From JAZDFH01 sp043808035 (lineage in GTDB: Bacteria > Patescibacteriota > Minisyncoccia > UBA6257 > Colwellbacteraceae), in NCBI GenBank assembly GCA_043808035.1, contig JAZDFH010000012.1, positions 1-13,496 of the forward strand: 13,496 nt of DNA, in the 5' to 3' direction. The translations under genes and the position numbers were made by a program. The number at the start of each line of letters is the position of its first letter. Position 1 is the stretch's first letter. The notes under the pieces are model-generated. The model was not told the origin of the DNA, made no database searches, and saw only the letters and a program-made list of their open reading frames with translations. Positions 1 through 5,699 of this stretch are shown here, one piece after another.

Positions 1-1185
1 AAGCTTTTCGATAAACGCCGTATCTGTCTTGGTATACACATCCCCTTCTTTCTTCCCGACAAGCATGTTTGCCACTGCTTTTACTATTGTCAGTGGTGTA
101 CGCAAGTGATGTTGGGTGGTGAGCATAAAGTCTGTCTTTGCCTTATCCAACTCCTCAAGATCATGACGTGCTTTCTTCTCAACTTCATACGCTTTCCGTA
201 TCTCTATTGTCTGTTCCGCAACCTTCTCTTCTAAATGTTCATTGAGATTTTTAAGACTTGCATTTGCGCTCTCTAAATTGGAAGCAAGTTGAGCAATACG
301 TTCTTTATCTCTCATCTCTTTTATAGCTGATCTAATAAAGAAAACACTGACTATACTGACAAGAATAAAAATCGAAAGATTGAAATATGATCCAGCCAGA
401 CCAACTTGAGTATAGACTCTATAAAAATTAATAAACGAAAGAACTACTAATATAGCCGCAAATATCTCCGTCGCGACAACTTTTACGCTAAAAAGTTTAT
501 ATCGCAAAATTGCATATGCGCATGGAATAATAAAAAAGATTGTTGTGACTGAACTAAGATAAGAAAAAATTTGGACATTAAAAAAAGTTGGCATAATAAC
601 CTCCGAAAATAGAATTCCTATTGCTGCAAAAAAGAACATACCGGCAAAAATAAATTCAATTTGTTTTTTTAACGCTCTCGTCTTTGCCTCTTTTAATTTT
701 TTATAGAAAACGATAGGCGCCCAAACAAATATATAGAGGAATCCATACACGGAGAAAAGGTCAAACAAAATGCCAGGTTTCCAATCAGACCAAAAACCAG
801 CATCGCGAGAAATCATATTAAGCCTTGTCGGAGTTAAAAGAACAAGGATTAACGGAGGTCCCCAAATACAAATTTTTTTAACCAAGGATAGCTTAAAATC
901 ATTTTCCTCATTAAACGTATACCCAAGCCAAACAATAGCTGCCGCCATAATAATCGGTCCCGCAGATGTCTCCCGCATCCAAAACAAAGCCCAAAACGGA
1001 GTTTTGGCAATATAAGAAAGATAATTCGATAGTAACCACTCAATACAAAATATTAGAAAAACAATAAATGGCAAACTAATACTGAGTCTTTTAGAAGAGA
1101 TAACAAGTAGCAAAATGACAAAATCTATGAATGTAAAAATAAGTAGACAAGATAGTATAAAAAATTCAAGTGTTTCTTTCGCCAT
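1..1185 (-). CDS. Multi-pass membrane sensor histidine kinase, C-terminus cut off by the window edge
   Basis: Reading from ATG at 1185 gives 395 residues with no stop before base 1. The first ~290 residues hold about nine hydrophobic segments (for example 7-30, 38-53, 76-91, 143-160, 177-194, 216-231, 240-255, 268-286), resembling the 7TM-type sensor regions of histidine kinases. Residues ~290-348 are a charged, coiled-coil-like linker. A HisKA dimerisation domain follows with the H-box TTQHHLRTPLT at 356-366. His359 aligns with the phospho-acceptor, and His360 sits where most kinases have Glu or Gln. The ATP-binding HATPase domain should lie beyond the left edge. The enzyme would autophosphorylate and pass phosphate to a response regulator not visible here. 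The start lies 35 bases after the alkD stop, so it may be the last gene of a csaA-alkD-kinase unit or have its own promoter. The signal sensed cannot be told. Confidence 0.9.
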   Translation of the reverse strand, partial: MAKETLEFFILSCLLIFTFIDFVILLLVISSKRLSISLPFIVFLIFCIEWLLSNYLSYIAKTPFWALFWMRETSAGPIIMAAAIVWLGYTFNEENDFKLSLVKKICIWGPPLILVLLTPTRLNMISRDAGFWSDWKPGILFDLFSVYGFLYIFVWAPIVFYKKLKEAKTRALKKQIEFIFAGMFFFAAIGILFSEVIMPTFFNVQIFSYLSSVTTIFFIIPCAYAILRYKLFSVKVVATEIFAAILVVLSFINFYRVYTQVGLAGSYFNLSIFILVSIVSVFFIRSAIKEMRDKERIAQLASNLESANASLKNLNEHLEEKVAEQTIEIRKAYEVEKKARHDLEELDKAKTDFMLTTQHHLRTPLTIVKAVANMLVGKKEGDVYTKTDTAFIEKL

Positions 1186-1220
1186 TGTTAAATAATAATA
1201 AAATATTTTTTATAAAACAA
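1186..1220 (-). promoter_or_regulatory. Possible promoter of the histidine kinase
   Basis: On the minus strand the gap between alkD and the kinase reads TTGTTT (1220-1215), 17 bases, TATTAT (1197-1192), then six bases to the ATG. The spacing is ideal and the -10 matches five of six consensus bases, but the -35 is weak and the region is almost pure A/T. If real, transcription would begin almost at the ATG, giving a leaderless or near-leaderless message. Confidence 0.3.
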
Positions 1221-1928
1221 TTAAATTATCCCCTTTAGATACGCCTGTCGTATCCCATCAGGAAACTTTTCTATTGCGTACCGCAACATAGTACGAGGCA
1301 TCTCTTTATAATGTTTCTGTAAAAACTCCTCTTCATCTAATCGAGACCGATTACCAACTTCACGTAACATCCACCCAACTGCTTTATGTATCAAATCATG
1401 TTCATCTTGGAACAAAATATCAACTATTGCAAACGTTGTATTAAATATACCATTTTTTACAAACCAAAAAGTTGCCATAATTGCAATCCGTCTATCCCAC
1501 ACACTTTCTGACTTCGCGAGTGTATATAGAAACTCTTTATCTTTATCAAATAAATACCATCCCACAATCTTGTCTGCTGAAACATCAACAAGATCCCAGT
1601 TGTTTACATATTCCTTTTTTCTTATATATAGACAATAAATGTCTTCTTTTATTCGTATATCTCCTTTTTGAAACTGATAAATGAGAATCAATAAAGCAAC
1701 GAAACGCTCCTCATGTATTTTTGACTGTAACAATTTTTCAACATCAAAAAGAGATAAATCATAATACTTTTTAGCTATCGCCCGTGACACTGGGACAGGC
1801 AACCCTAAAAACAAATCTCCTTCCCCATATTCCCCTTTACCAGTTTTAAAGAATCGTTGCAGTATCACAGCTTTTCTTTTATCCTTTTTCGAACGTAGCT
1901 CTTTTATTAAAAAATTCAATTTGGTCAT
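1221..1928 (-). CDS. alkD: AlkD-family DNA alkylation repair glycosylase
   Basis: A 235-residue all-helical HEAT-repeat protein, full length for AlkD (Bacillus cereus AlkD is about 237). AlkD enzymes excise positively charged alkylated bases such as N3-methyladenine and N7-methylguanine from DNA without flipping the base out. The known active-site signature is visible: NNWDLVD at 109-115 gives Trp111 and Asp115, DRR at 145-147 gives the conserved Arg, and KAVGWMLRE at 182-190 gives Trp186. These match Trp109, Asp113, Arg148 and Trp187 of the B. cereus enzyme. The ATG lies three bases after the stop of the csaA 3' fragment, so the two genes were translationally adjacent before the insertion in csaA. 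That insertion now stands between alkD and any promoter upstream of csaA and may reduce its expression. Confidence 0.93.
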   Translation of the reverse strand: MTKLNFLIKELRSKKDKRKAVILQRFFKTGKGEYGEGDLFLGLPVPVSRAIAKKYYDLSLFDVEKLLQSKIHEERFVALLILIYQFQKGDIRIKEDIYCLYIRKKEYVNNWDLVDVSADKIVGWYLFDKDKEFLYTLAKSESVWDRRIAIMATFWFVKNGIFNTTFAIVDILFQDEHDLIHKAVGWMLREVGNRSRLDEEEFLQKHYKEMPRTMLRYAIEKFPDGIRQAYLKGII

Positions 1929-1931
1929 ATA

Positions 1932-2018
1932 CTATCCAAGTTTTGCGCCATTTGAGACACTTTTATCAGGCATCGCCAGTATTACGCTCCCATCTTCTCT
2001 ATAAAACCCTGTCACTAA
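1932..2018 (-). pseudogene. csaA: Orphaned 3' end of the csaA-like gene
   Basis: The 87 bases from TTA at 2018 to the TAG stop at 1934-1932 encode 28 residues beginning LVTGFYREDGSVILAMPD and ending NGAKLG. This is the typical C-terminus of CsaA proteins. It continues in sequence, though not in frame, from the 5' fragment that ends at 2204. Removing the 182-bp element and one TAA copy rejoins the halves into a normal 111-residue protein. No start codon or ribosome site is evident for separate translation. Confidence 0.85.
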
Positions 2019-2200
2019 GAGCCTGTTCAAGATCTCACCGAGGGAAAGAAAAATAGGCTCTTATCGGCCAAGATATCAGAATTTCGGCTGCAAATGGCTC
2101 AGATCTCGTCAGAATATGTCCTATATTCTTCCTTCCCTCTTCACCATTTTCGCTCGAAATTCTGAGATCTATGGCTCGACATGAGATTTTGAACAGGCTC
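2019..2200 (+). mobile_element. 182-bp MITE-like structured element (copy A) inserted in csaA
   Basis: The element is bounded by a 19-bp terminal inverted repeat: GAGCCTGTTCAAGATCTCA at 2019-2037 and its complement at 2182-2200, with one mismatch that is a G.T pair. It is flanked by direct TAA copies at 2016-2018 and 2201-2203. It encodes no protein. By eye it folds into a branched structure. A left hairpin pairs 2032-2035/2071-2074 and 2038-2041/2064-2067. A central stem pairs 2077-2085 with 2156-2164. A 6x6 internal loop holds GGCTGC (2086-2091) and TCGCTC (2150-2155), followed by the stem 2092-2097/2144-2149. The motif CTCGTC (2105-2110) precedes an apical hairpin 2111-2129. A right hairpin lies at 2167-2187. 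The strand given is the orientation in which it aligns with copy B on the minus strand. Its mobilising enzyme is not within it. Confidence 0.85.
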
Positions 2201-2452
2201 TAAGAATTCAGATTCAAATGGTCCTATTTTTTTAGGAGGAAAGTTTATGACTCCCACTATTTGACGACCCATAAGGTCTTCTTTTGTATAATTGTCAGTA
2301 ATTCGAGCACTTGATTTTTTGATACCAAACGCTCCAAAATCTACTGTTATCTTATACGCAGGAATACGCGCTTCAGGGAAATCCTCAACTGTTATAATAG
2401 TTCCTACTCGTAATTCGATTTTCTCAAAATCCCCCCAAAAGATAGTATCCAT
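2141..2452 (-). CDS. csaA: CsaA-like tRNA-binding protein, truncated by insertion
   Basis: Residues 1-83 are clear CsaA, a small dimeric OB-fold tRNA-binding protein proposed to act as a chaperone. Landmarks are FEKIELRVGTI (9-19), FPEARIPAYKI (25-35), FGIKKSSARIT (42-52) and INFPPKKIGPF (69-79). The reading frame then enters copy A and ends after 19 foreign residues at a TGA supplied by the element (2143-2141). The last 27 native residues are missing and remain as the orphan piece at 1932-2018. CsaA is normally about 110 residues, and the lost part contributes to the OB fold and dimer, so the product is probably non-functional. The start ATG at 2452 is the family start. The gene is divergent from the DUF212 gene, with 60 bases between them. 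Confidence 0.85.
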   Translation of the reverse strand: MDTIFWGDFEKIELRVGTIITVEDFPEARIPAYKITVDFGAFGIKKSSARITDNYTKEDLMGRQIVGVINFPPKKIGPFESEFLEPVQNLMSSHRSQNFERKW

Positions 2453-2512
2453 GGCAACTGAATATTTTATTTTCTTTTAATACCATGATATCCTCATTAC
2501 AAAAAATAAACC

Positions 2513-2944
2513 ATGCTCGCGACGATCATATTCAATAAAATTATAATCAGTGCATTTTTTGCAGCGCTTGCCGCTCAATACATCAAAGCAATGATTGCGT
2601 GGAAATCAAGTAAAGAATTTCATTGGAGATATCTTTTTATCTCAGCAGGAATGCCATCTTCCCATACCGCCGCAGTAACCGCACTGACAGTCTCTGTTTT
2701 TCTCATTGAGGGAGCTTCTCCGCTTTTTGCCGCTGTCGCAATATTTTCAATGCTTGTCGTGCGAGACGTGCTTGGAGACAAGGTTTTTGCCCAACAACAA
2801 GAAGACCTTGTTAATAATGCTATACAAACATTTGTCAAAAAAAGGTCTGAAAGGATTGAGTGGGACCAATTTATTGGCCATACATTCAAAGAAGTAATTA
2901 TCGGATTTTGTATCGGCATTATCGTTACGCTTCTCGTTTTTTAG
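2513..2944 (+). CDS. Divergent PAP2-family (DUF212) membrane protein
   Basis: A 143-residue membrane protein matching the divergent PAP2 family, relatives of type 2 phosphatidic acid phosphatases of unproven substrate. Three to four hydrophobic segments are visible at about 4-26, 52-66, 70-84 and 124-143. The family signature GMPSSHTAAVTAL is at residues 46-58, with the conserved Ser-Ser-His. A second motif, IGHTFKEVIIG, at 121-131 corresponds to the usual GHT..E.. segment. The loop between them (RDVLGDKVFAQQQ) matches the family's conserved middle. It likely acts on a lipid or isoprenoid phosphate in the membrane, but no member-level function can be assigned. No good ribosome site precedes the ATG. 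It is the only plus-strand gene in the left half and is convergent with the GNAT gene, with copy B lying between them. Confidence 0.92.
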   Translation: MLATIIFNKIIISAFFAALAAQYIKAMIAWKSSKEFHWRYLFISAGMPSSHTAAVTALTVSVFLIEGASPLFAAVAIFSMLVVRDVLGDKVFAQQQEDLVNNAIQTFVKKRSERIEWDQFIGHTFKEVIIGFCIGIIVTLLVF

Positions 2945-2970
2945 TTAAATAACACTCATGAATTTACTAA

Positions 2971-3131
2971 GAGCCTACTTGAAAAGTCTCTTTCGTAACG
3001 AGACTTTAAAAATTCAAGCGAAAAATTTAAACATAGAGGAGTGCTATATTATATATAACACGACGAGATGTTTAAATTTTGCAGCCGAATTTTGAAAGAC
3101 GTAGTAGAATACGGACTTTCAAAACAGGCTC
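2971..3131 (-). mobile_element. 161-bp MITE-like structured element (copy B)
   Basis: The element begins GAGCCT at 2971 and ends AGGCTC at 3131, with imperfect terminal inverted repeats of about 18 bases. The flanks are TAA and TTA, so no exact target duplication remains. Read on the minus strand it aligns with copy A and has the same branched layout. A hairpin pairs 3094-3098 with 3116-3120 and 3100-3103 with 3110-3113. A central stem pairs 3009-3015 with 3087-3093. The internal loop GGCTGC/TCGCTT occupies 3081-3086 and 3016-3021. A perfect 13-bp stem pairs 3022-3034 with 3068-3080. A second 6x6 loop CTCGTC/TCCTCT occupies 3062-3067 and 3035-3040, followed by an apical hairpin at 3041-3061. 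A last perfect hairpin joins 2983-2990 to 3000-3007. It sits 26 bases after the DUF212 stop and 32 bases past the GNAT stop, and could serve both as a terminator. Confidence 0.8.
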
Positions 3132-3163
3132 TTAAATGAAATATATTGATCTCTATCTGTCCT

Positions 3164-3685
3164 TTATATCGAACTTCGAAAATGCTTAATATAAAAATAC
3201 TCCACTCTTCCATTTTTAACATTTTTCTTATGCATCTTCTGAAAATTTGCTGACTCGATACATTTAATGGAAGCAAAATTTTCTGCATATACAGAACATG
3301 TAAGCGCTGTCAAATCCATCTCTTTTGCCTTTTGAATTATCAATGAAAGTAAACGTTTTCCCAGTCCTTTACCATGAGAACATGGATCACCAATCATAAA
3401 AGAAAACTCTCCAACCATATTAGGTCTACTAATATCATATATTGAAGCAAAACCTATAATCTTATTATCACACCTAAATGCCATATATATACTGGAAACA
3501 TCTTTAATCATAGACAATATATCATCGCTGCAATACTTTTTATCCTTTTCTGAATCGTCCATATGTTTACATAATGATCTATCATTGAACCATAATAAAA
3601 AATATGGAATGTCTTCTTCCTTGATCGGACCAAGTGTATATTCACCATTATTATCATGAATGTCTTTCATATCAAAAAATCTCAC
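3164..3685 (-). CDS. GNAT-family N-acetyltransferase
   Basis: A 173-residue protein of the GNAT fold, closest in pattern to RimJ/RimL-type enzymes. The acetyl-CoA pyrophosphate-binding motif A is HGKGLGKRLLSL at residues 104-115, preceded by the strand GEFSFMIGD (92-100). The later YAENFASIKCIESANF (133-148) is the usual motif B region with its conserved Asn136. It is the last gene of the ligase-ligase-aminomutase operon, 29 bases after the aminomutase stop. It may therefore acetylate that pathway's product, much as AblB acetylates beta-lysine made by AblA in methanogens. That parallel is by gene order only; the protein is shorter than AblB. The listed start is GTG. An in-frame ATG at 3670 (residue 6) is equally possible and would give 168 residues. 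Confidence 0.9.
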   Translation of the reverse strand: MRFFDMKDIHDNNGEYTLGPIKEEDIPYFLLWFNDRSLCKHMDDSEKDKKYCSDDILSMIKDVSSIYMAFRCDNKIIGFASIYDISRPNMVGEFSFMIGDPCSHGKGLGKRLLSLIIQKAKEMDLTALTCSVYAENFASIKCIESANFQKMHKKNVKNGRVEYFYIKHFRSSI

Positions 3686-3714
3686 ACGAAGACCTACTAT
3701 CGTAACAATAACGA

Positions 3715-4656
3715 CTAGTTCGGCTCTACGATTTCTATCTCTTCTCCTTGAAAGTCCCGGAACTTTGTTTTATCAAAGTCCCAAAAATCAAGCGGGACAG
3801 GAACTTTACCTGACCCATTAGGCGTATCAATAACATACATTGGACACGCAAGCCCTGATAAACGCCTACGTAACTCAGTCATAATTTTAATTTCCTTCTC
3901 AAGTGGAACAATAAAGTGTCCAGCTCCTTTTACATAATCACAACGATATAAATAGTATGGTTTCACTCCAATTTCAAGAAGTCCTGAAAAAAGTTTGTAT
4001 AATGTTTCAAAATTATCGTTCACCCCTTTCAAAAACACTGACTGAGAAAATATCATAGTAGTAGCTTGGCGAAGTTTCTTTACACTCTCCAAAAGTTCAG
4101 GAGTTAACTCCGAAGGATGTTCAAAATGCAGCATTAGATAAAGCGGTTGTTTTTTAACCAACATGAGAGTGGAAATTATTTCTTCATTAATCGCCAGTGG
4201 ATCAATGGCAGGCAACCGCGAACCAATACGAATAATTTTAATCTGATCCATCTTCGAAAACGCTTGTAAAGCTTTCCGTAGAATAGCAGGAACCGTTAAT
4301 GGATCTCCACCTGATATTACCAACTCTCTTATTTCCGTATGCACTTTCAAATAGGCAATCATTCTTTCTAAATCTTCTTCTGTAATAAGTCCACGTTCAA
4401 TATCAGAGACCTTCCTGCGCCGAGTACAAAATCGACAATATGCCCTACAATTCATAGTCAACAAAACAAGTGCTCTGTTTCCATACTTATGTACTAGCCC
4501 TCGTGTCACAGTAGACTCTTCCTCCATCAGCGGATCAGAACAAGTTACTGTTTCATCATCACTTTCCTCCCTGTTTGATGGAATAAATTGCGCACCTATA
4601 GACGGACACGTTTGGACTAATTCTTTTAGATAAGGTGGTAAATCTTTATAAAACAT
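3715..4656 (-). CDS. kamA: KamA-family radical SAM aminomutase (lysine 2,3-aminomutase-like)
   Basis: A radical SAM, PLP-dependent enzyme that moves an amino group from the alpha to the beta carbon. The 4Fe-4S ligands form CRAYCRFC (Cys70, Cys74, Cys77), followed by TRRR as in lysine 2,3-aminomutases. The SGGDPL motif is at 115-120. The PLP-binding lysine is Lys284 in NGSGKVPV. Both acidic residues that hold the lysine substrate in the Clostridium enzyme appear conserved: Asp240 in YRCDYVKGAGHF and Asp277 in VIDTPN. At 313 residues it is shorter than clostridial KamA (~416) and nearer EpmB (~340), and it lacks long terminal extensions. L-beta-lysine is therefore the likeliest product. EpmB, which feeds EF-P modification, is an alternative, but no EpmA or EF-P gene is nearby. 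It lies 12 bases after one ligase gene and 29 bases before the GNAT gene. Confidence 0.93.
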   Translation of the reverse strand: MFYKDLPPYLKELVQTCPSIGAQFIPSNREESDDETVTCSDPLMEEESTVTRGLVHKYGNRALVLLTMNCRAYCRFCTRRRKVSDIERGLITEEDLERMIAYLKVHTEIRELVISGGDPLTVPAILRKALQAFSKMDQIKIIRIGSRLPAIDPLAINEEIISTLMLVKKQPLYLMLHFEHPSELTPELLESVKKLRQATTMIFSQSVFLKGVNDNFETLYKLFSGLLEIGVKPYYLYRCDYVKGAGHFIVPLEKEIKIMTELRRRLSGLACPMYVIDTPNGSGKVPVPLDFWDFDKTKFRDFQGEEIEIVEPN

Positions 4657-4668
4657 GCTTTAAAAAAA

Positions 4669-5697
4669 TTAATAATATTGAATACCGTATCGGACACATG
4701 CTGAACGCAGTATCTTCTCAATCATCGATTCATAACTCAACCCCCCGACTCTCGCTGCACGAGGAAAACGGGAATTCTCTTTAGGGTCTGGAATAATACC
4801 AGGAGGGCAGTTTATCTCAATAACATTAGGGCGACCCTTTTTATCTAAACGAATATCCAAACGAGCCCAGTCAGCCATATCAAGAGCCTTAAAAGCTTCT
4901 AACGCCGTTTTTTTTATTTTCTCCTCCAATGCAGTCGTAACCACAGCAGGACAAATCAAAGGGTCGCTCTTCTCTTCAGGATTATCATAAATCCATTTAG
5001 CTTCGAAATGATCGAATTTGGGCATATCGTTTGGCAATTTATCAAAAGTAACTTCTATGATCGGTAAAATTTGTGGCGGATTTCCAATAATCGCCACCGT
5101 AAATTCACGCCCAGGCAAATACTCTTCCATGAGGACATTTTGAGAAAAAGTATCCAATAACTCTTTCGTGACCTTCTGTAATTGCGCAAAATTAACTATA
5201 AAATTTTTAGCTTGAATTCCTTTACTAGATCCTTCCCCTACTGGTTTGACGATAAGTGGATATTGGAGCGATCCCTTTAATGCTCCTACCTGTTCAAAAC
5301 AAGATATCACAACCCACCAAGGAGTTAAAACACCATTAAAACTCATAATCTCCTTAGCTTTTGCCTTATCTAATCCTAAGGCATACCCTAACGGTCGAGG
5401 TCCAGTATAAGGAATTTGTAACATTTCTAAAATCGCAGGAATCTGCGCTTCTCTATCACGTCCATATATACCTTCAGCAATATTAAAAACTATGTCTGTT
5501 TTATTTTTCAGTTTTCTAAATTTTGTATAAGCATTTTCGTTAGCCTCTACAAGATAAACTGTATGACCTAATAAACGCAATGATTTTTTGATAACGGAGA
5601 TGGTCTCTGGCTCATCAAACTCCGCTTCTAAAAGATATTGTGGGTCATGAACATCTGGCTTGGTATGTCGAATATTAAAACAAAGGATTATATTCAT
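4669..5697 (-). CDS. ATP-grasp ligase, D-alanine-D-alanine ligase-like (second of pair)
   Basis: A 342-residue protein with a full D-Ala-D-Ala ligase-type architecture. The N-terminal domain contains FNIAEGIYGRDREAQIPAIL (71-90), then YTGPRPLGYALGLDKAKAK (97-115), with the Asp-Lys that opens the ATP-grasp fold. IVKPVGEGSSKG (149-160) gives Lys151 and the glycine-rich phosphate loop. MEEYLPGREFTV (180-191) holds the adenine-side glutamates. The metal site is complete: Asp281 in LDIR, then Glu294 and Asn296 in VIEINCPPG. It should form an amide bond between a carboxylate, activated as acyl phosphate, and an amine. Dedicated cell-wall Ddl usually sits with mur genes. Here the partners are a lysine aminomutase and another ligase, so a special peptide is more likely than D-Ala-D-Ala. 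The start is two bases after the preceding gene's stop, implying translational coupling. Confidence 0.9.
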   Translation of the reverse strand: MNIILCFNIRHTKPDVHDPQYLLEAEFDEPETISVIKKSLRLLGHTVYLVEANENAYTKFRKLKNKTDIVFNIAEGIYGRDREAQIPAILEMLQIPYTGPRPLGYALGLDKAKAKEIMSFNGVLTPWWVVISCFEQVGALKGSLQYPLIVKPVGEGSSKGIQAKNFIVNFAQLQKVTKELLDTFSQNVLMEEYLPGREFTVAIIGNPPQILPIIEVTFDKLPNDMPKFDHFEAKWIYDNPEEKSDPLICPAVVTTALEEKIKKTALEAFKALDMADWARLDIRLDKKGRPNVIEINCPPGIIPDPKENSRFPRAARVGGLSYESMIEKILRSACVRYGIQYY

Positions 5698-5699
5698 TT

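Noticed and set aside
770..1015. 81-codon plus-strand frame opposite the histidine kinase
   Set aside because: The kinase frame is continuous and recognisable on the other strand across this stretch; this is a shadow frame.
2019..3131. Integron attC site or CRISPR-like repeats as an explanation for copies A and B
   Set aside because: There are only two copies, each with terminal inverted repeats and one with an exact TAA duplication inside a gene; no attC core sites, integrase, cas genes or regular spacing are present.
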